Positions 61,184 to 64,000 of a stretch of 64,000 bases of DNA are shown one piece after another (positions within the stretch are counted from its first letter, which is position 1; the number at the start of each line of letters is the position of its first letter). A program made the translations under genes and the position numbers. The notes beneath the pieces were generated by a model. The model made no database searches. It saw nothing but the letters and a program-made list of their open reading frames with translations, and was not told where the DNA came from. The DNA comes from Shinella pollutisoli (GTDB lineage: Bacteria > Pseudomonadota > Alphaproteobacteria > Rhizobiales > Rhizobiaceae), in contig NZ_JANFDG010000015.1 in NCBI RefSeq assembly GCF_024609765.1, forward strand, positions 62,001-126,000, in the 5' to 3' direction.

Positions 61184-63634
61184 GTGTCACCGATCGTCCG
61201 TCTTGCCGCCGCCTTCCTTGCGGCCCTGTTCCTGTCGTTCTCGCCGGTGCTCGCGCAAGGGACCGCCGGCGGCGGCACGGCCGTCGAGCAGGCCGCCCAG
61301 AGCCTCGACAAGGCCGGCGCCCAGCTCGACGCGATCCGCGAGCGGGTGCAGCGCTACCAGGAGGACGACGCCCGGCTGGTCGAGCTGAAGGTCGAGACGG
61401 AGGCGCTGAACCGCGCGATCCTCGCCATTTCCGTCGGCACCCGCCCGCGCCTGGAGGAGATCAAGGCGCGCCAGGCCGAGCTCGGCGACCCGCCGGCCGA
61501 AGGCGCGGCCCCGGAGGCGGCGATCGTCGTGGAGGAGCGCAAGCGGCTCGCCGGCGAGCGCAACGCCATCAACGCGCTCACGGGCGAGGCGGAGAACCTG
61601 TCAATCGAGGCGACCAAGCTCGCCAACCGCATTACCGAGATCCGCCGGGAACTGTTCACCGAGGCGATCCTGAAGCGAACCGAGATCAACGACGACCTGT
61701 TCCGCAACGCGGGCACGGCGATCGACGTCGAGATGCAGACGCTCGGGCGCACCGTCTCCGCCTGGTTCCAGTTCGTCTGGAAGTTCAAGCGGCTCTCGCT
61801 TCTCGCCGCCGTCGGCCTGTCGCTGATGGCGGCCCTCGTCCTGCTGTCGGGCAGCTACCGGCTGTTCGGGCCGCTGATCACCCGCGTGGCGCAGCAGGAG
61901 CGGCCGCACTACATCACGCGCCTCCTCGTCGCCTTCTGGTCGACCATCCTGCCGAGCATGGCGGCGGCGGCCTTCGCGGTGGCGAGCTTCTTCTTCCTAG
62001 ACATGTTCACGGTGCTGCGCGCCGACATCGCGCCGCTCGTCGCCGTCACGCTCGCGGTCGCGGTCGCGATCTATTTCGTCGCCAAGCTCGCGAGCGCCGT
62101 GCTGTCGCCGCGCGACGGCAACTGGCGGCTGGTGCGGGTCTCGAACCGCGGCGCCTTCCTGCTCTGGCTGTCGGCGACGACGATGGCGATCGTCAACGGC
62201 GCGGACTACCTGCTCGGCACGGTGAGCGAGGTGTTCGGCTCTCCCGTCGTCCTCACTGTCGTCAAGAGCTTCGTCGCCTCCATCGTCATCGGCCTCGTCC
62301 TGACGGCGACGGCCTTCATCCGGCCGATCCTGCACAAGGGCGAGCCGCCGGACGCGCAGGGGCGGCCCTGGCCGCGCTCCGTCTTCACCCTGCTGGTGCT
62401 GACCGGCCTCGGCCTGATCGTCGCCGCGCTCTTCGGCTATGTCGGCATGGCGCGCTTCGTGGCGACGCAGATCGTCGTCACCGGCGCGATCCTCGTCACC
62501 ATGTATATCGGCATCCTCTCCGGCCGCGCCGTCTCCGCGCCCAACGCCTTTGCCGAGACGGCGGTCGGCAAGCGACTGGAGACGCGCTTCGGCCTCGGCC
62601 AGGTGACGCTCGACCAGATGGGGCTCGCCGCCGGCCTCAGCATCTACCTCCTCGTCTTCGTCTGCTTCGTGCCGCTCATCCTGCTGCAATGGGGCTTCCA
62701 GGTCGCCGACATCCAGTCCTGGGCCTATCGCATCTTCACGGAGATCCGCGTCGGCTCGATCAGCATCTCGCTCGTCGGCATCCTTGCCGGCCTCGTCCTC
62801 TTCATCGCCGGCCTCGTCGTCACGCGCTGGTTCCAGAAATGGGTGGACGGCAACGTGCTGGCGCGCAGCCAGGTCGACGTCGGCGTGCGCAACTCGGTGC
62901 GCACCGCCGTCGGCTATGCCGGCGTGGCGATCGCCGGCCTGATCGGCATCTCGGCGGCCGGCATCAGCCTTTCGAGCCTCGCGCTCGTCGCCGGTGCCCT
63001 CTCGCTCGGCATCGGTTTTGGCCTCCAGAACATCGTCTCGAATTTCGTCTCCGGCCTGATCCTGCTCGCCGAGCGGCCGTTCAAGGTGGGCGACTGGGTG
63101 GTGGCCGGCACGACGGAGGGCTTCGTGCGCCGTATCTCGGTGCGCGCGACCGAGATCGAGACCTTCCAGCGCCAGACCGTCATCGTGCCCAACTCGGTGC
63201 TGATCAACGGCCAGGTCGGCAACTGGACGCACCGCAACAAGCTCGGGCGCGTCGAGGTGACGATCAGCGTGCATGCCGGCAACGATCCCCTGCAGGTGCG
63301 CGACATCCTGCTCGACGTGGTGCGCGCGCAGCAGGGCCTGCTGCGCAACCCCGAGCCCGCGGTGCTCCTGCAGGCCTTCTCCGCCTCGACCCTCGACTTC
63401 GAGATCCGCGCCTTCCTCGCCGACATCCTCTCGGCGACGGCCGTCAAGTCGGAGCTCAGGGCGGCCATCCTGCAGCGCCTGCGCGACGAGAAGATCGCGA
63501 TCGGCGCGCCGGCCGCGCCGGAGGTGCCGGTGAAGATCTCGCCCGAGGGGGCGAGGATCCTCACCGCGCTCGTCGGCCAGGCGACGGAGGCGATCCGGCG
63601 CCCGGAGGGCGGGGCGGCGGCGCCCGATGCCTGA
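61184..63634 (+). CDS. Large MscS-family mechanosensitive channel (DUF3772 type)
   Basis: 816 aa from a GTG with GAGGA upstream. The signal peptide ends near VLAQG. A periplasmic coiled-coil/DUF3772 region runs to about 180 (AQSLDKAGAQLDAIRERVQR, EAENLSIEATKLANRITEIR). Multiple membrane helices follow (about 200-590). The MscS core has the pore helix VAGALSLGIGFGLQNIVSNF near 596-615 and the beta domain RPFKVGDWV, VPNSVLINGQVGNWT, then the cytosolic C-terminal domain. It would open under membrane tension to release solutes in osmotic downshock. Confidence 0.92.
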   Translation: MSPIVRLAAAFLAALFLSFSPVLAQGTAGGGTAVEQAAQSLDKAGAQLDAIRERVQRYQEDDARLVELKVETEALNRAILAISVGTRPRLEEIKARQAELGDPPAEGAAPEAAIVVEERKRLAGERNAINALTGEAENLSIEATKLANRITEIRRELFTEAILKRTEINDDLFRNAGTAIDVEMQTLGRTVSAWFQFVWKFKRLSLLAAVGLSLMAALVLLSGSYRLFGPLITRVAQQERPHYITRLLVAFWSTILPSMAAAAFAVASFFFLDMFTVLRADIAPLVAVTLAVAVAIYFVAKLASAVLSPRDGNWRLVRVSNRGAFLLWLSATTMAIVNGADYLLGTVSEVFGSPVVLTVVKSFVASIVIGLVLTATAFIRPILHKGEPPDAQGRPWPRSVFTLLVLTGLGLIVAALFGYVGMARFVATQIVVTGAILVTMYIGILSGRAVSAPNAFAETAVGKRLETRFGLGQVTLDQMGLAAGLSIYLLVFVCFVPLILLQWGFQVADIQSWAYRIFTEIRVGSISISLVGILAGLVLFIAGLVVTRWFQKWVDGNVLARSQVDVGVRNSVRTAVGYAGVAIAGLIGISAAGISLSSLALVAGALSLGIGFGLQNIVSNFVSGLILLAERPFKVGDWVVAGTTEGFVRRISVRATEIETFQRQTVIVPNSVLINGQVGNWTHRNKLGRVEVTISVHAGNDPLQVRDILLDVVRAQQGLLRNPEPAVLLQAFSASTLDFEIRAFLADILSATAVKSELRAAILQRLRDEKIAIGAPAAPEVPVKISPEGARILTALVGQATEAIRRPEGGAAAPDA

Positions 63635-63653
63635 TTGCGGACGGATGAACGCC

Positions 63654-63687
63654 GCATTCACGCTGCATTCAGCAGTCCCGCCATAAA
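63654..63687 (+). promoter_or_regulatory. Direct-repeat element and promoter before the last gene
   Basis: GCATTCA occurs at 63654-63660 and 63665-63671, a spacing of exactly 11 bp (one helical turn), followed 10 bp later by CATAAA (63682-63687) as a possible -10. This layout is typical for OmpR/PhoB-class response regulators. Confidence 0.45.
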
Positions 63688-63764
63688 AAGCATGCAAATC
63701 CCGAAGCGGAGCGATAGTGTTCCCAAGGGTCGAAAAAGGGGCGGCGCTCGGGCGCCGGGCAAAG

Positions 63765-64000
63765 ATGAAGCGGATGATCGTGATGCTGCTGCTTTCGGGG
63801 GCGATGGCTGCGCCGGCTCTGGCGGCGACCGTCACCAACAAGGACGACAAGACGCAGGTGCTCGTCATCGTCGAGGGCGGCAGCCGCGCGGAAGTCGCCG
63901 TCGAGCCGGGCTCGACCCAGACCATCTGCCCCGCCGGCTGCTTCGTGACGCTGCCGAACGGTGACCGCGTCGGCCTTGCCGGCGGCGAGACGGTGGAGAT
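63765..64000 (+). CDS. Small exported protein, N-terminal part
   Basis: The gene starts at the ATG at 63765 and runs off the right edge (78 complete codons seen). A clear Sec signal peptide, MKRMIVMLLLSGAMAAPALA, is followed by ATVTNKDDKTQVLVIVEGGS, and a Cys pair occurs in TICPAGCFVTL. The exported domain looks beta-rich. Family not recognised. An ATG at 63774 is an alternative start. Confidence 0.7.
   Translation, partial: MKRMIVMLLLSGAMAAPALAATVTNKDDKTQVLVIVEGGSRAEVAVEPGSTQTICPAGCFVTLPNGDRVGLAGGETVE

Noticed and set aside
1-64000. tRNA, rRNA, integrase or phage genes
   Set aside because: None of their sequence patterns was seen on either strand; the region is built of catabolic operons.

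Overview
The window is GC-rich, densely coded DNA with very short intergenic gaps, ATGA/TGATG start-stop overlaps, many ABC uptake systems and rhizobial palindromic repeats (about 51951-52073 and 56223-56259). This points to an alphaproteobacterium of the Hyphomicrobiales, probably a Rhizobiaceae-type soil or plant-associated bacterium. The density of catabolic operons would fit a chromid or megaplasmid or an accessory region of the chromosome. I see no rRNA, tRNA, CRISPR array, intact transposon or phage.

Layout. 1-2390: start of a LacI regulator divergent from a HisD-family HpsN-like dehydrogenase and an SDR. 2561-5257: chemoreceptor, hairpin terminator, an unknown small ORF and an AraC remnant. 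5265-13394 (minus): one long transport operon with an amino-acid-type binding protein and two permeases but no ATPase of its own, a flavin monooxygenase of the NtaA/SnaA type, and a glycine-betaine-type ABC system whose permease carries an unusual N-terminal module. 13734-25280 (mostly plus): class III aminotransferase, glutamine-synthetase-like ligase, P1/DmpA aminopeptidase (minus), a polyamine-type ABC transporter, both subunits of an N,N-dimethylformamidase-like amidase and a GntR regulator with two winged helices. This looks like a pathway for an amide or amine.

25387-43747 is the most coherent block, a D-apiose/D-apionate catabolic locus. A long minus-strand operon carries two sugar ABC transporters (one with a natural ATPase-permease fusion), apiose dehydrogenase, apionate lactonase, apionate oxidoisomerase and 3-oxo-isoapionate kinase. 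A FadR-like GntR gene and a plus-strand operon follow, with a RuBisCO-like protein, a second oxidoisomerase and a 3-oxo-isoapionate decarboxylase-like TIM barrel. A 14-bp near-identical inverted motif lies in both control regions and is the likely operator of that GntR protein.

43874-48067: diguanylate cyclase with two PAS-like domains, Rrf2 repressor divergent from a thioredoxin-reductase-like flavoprotein with a clear dyad between them, and a YghU-type glutathione transferase with a small partner gene. 48565-58378: a HutC-regulated cluster with an SDR, a spermidine/putrescine-class ABC system, a divergent HisD paralog lacking two canonical zinc-site residues, a zinc alcohol dehydrogenase, the HutC-like regulator and an APH-type kinase. 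Two copies of the HutC half-operator consensus lie upstream of the SDR and the ABC operon, one on top of a good -10 box. 58462-64000: MarR regulator, an RTX-tailed T4-type lysozyme, a DUF924 protein, a large MscS-type channel and the start of a small exported protein.

The general theme is scavenging: six ABC importers, each paired with oxidoreductases, hydrolases or kinases and a local regulator. Four of the six have a strong RNA hairpin just after the binding-protein gene.
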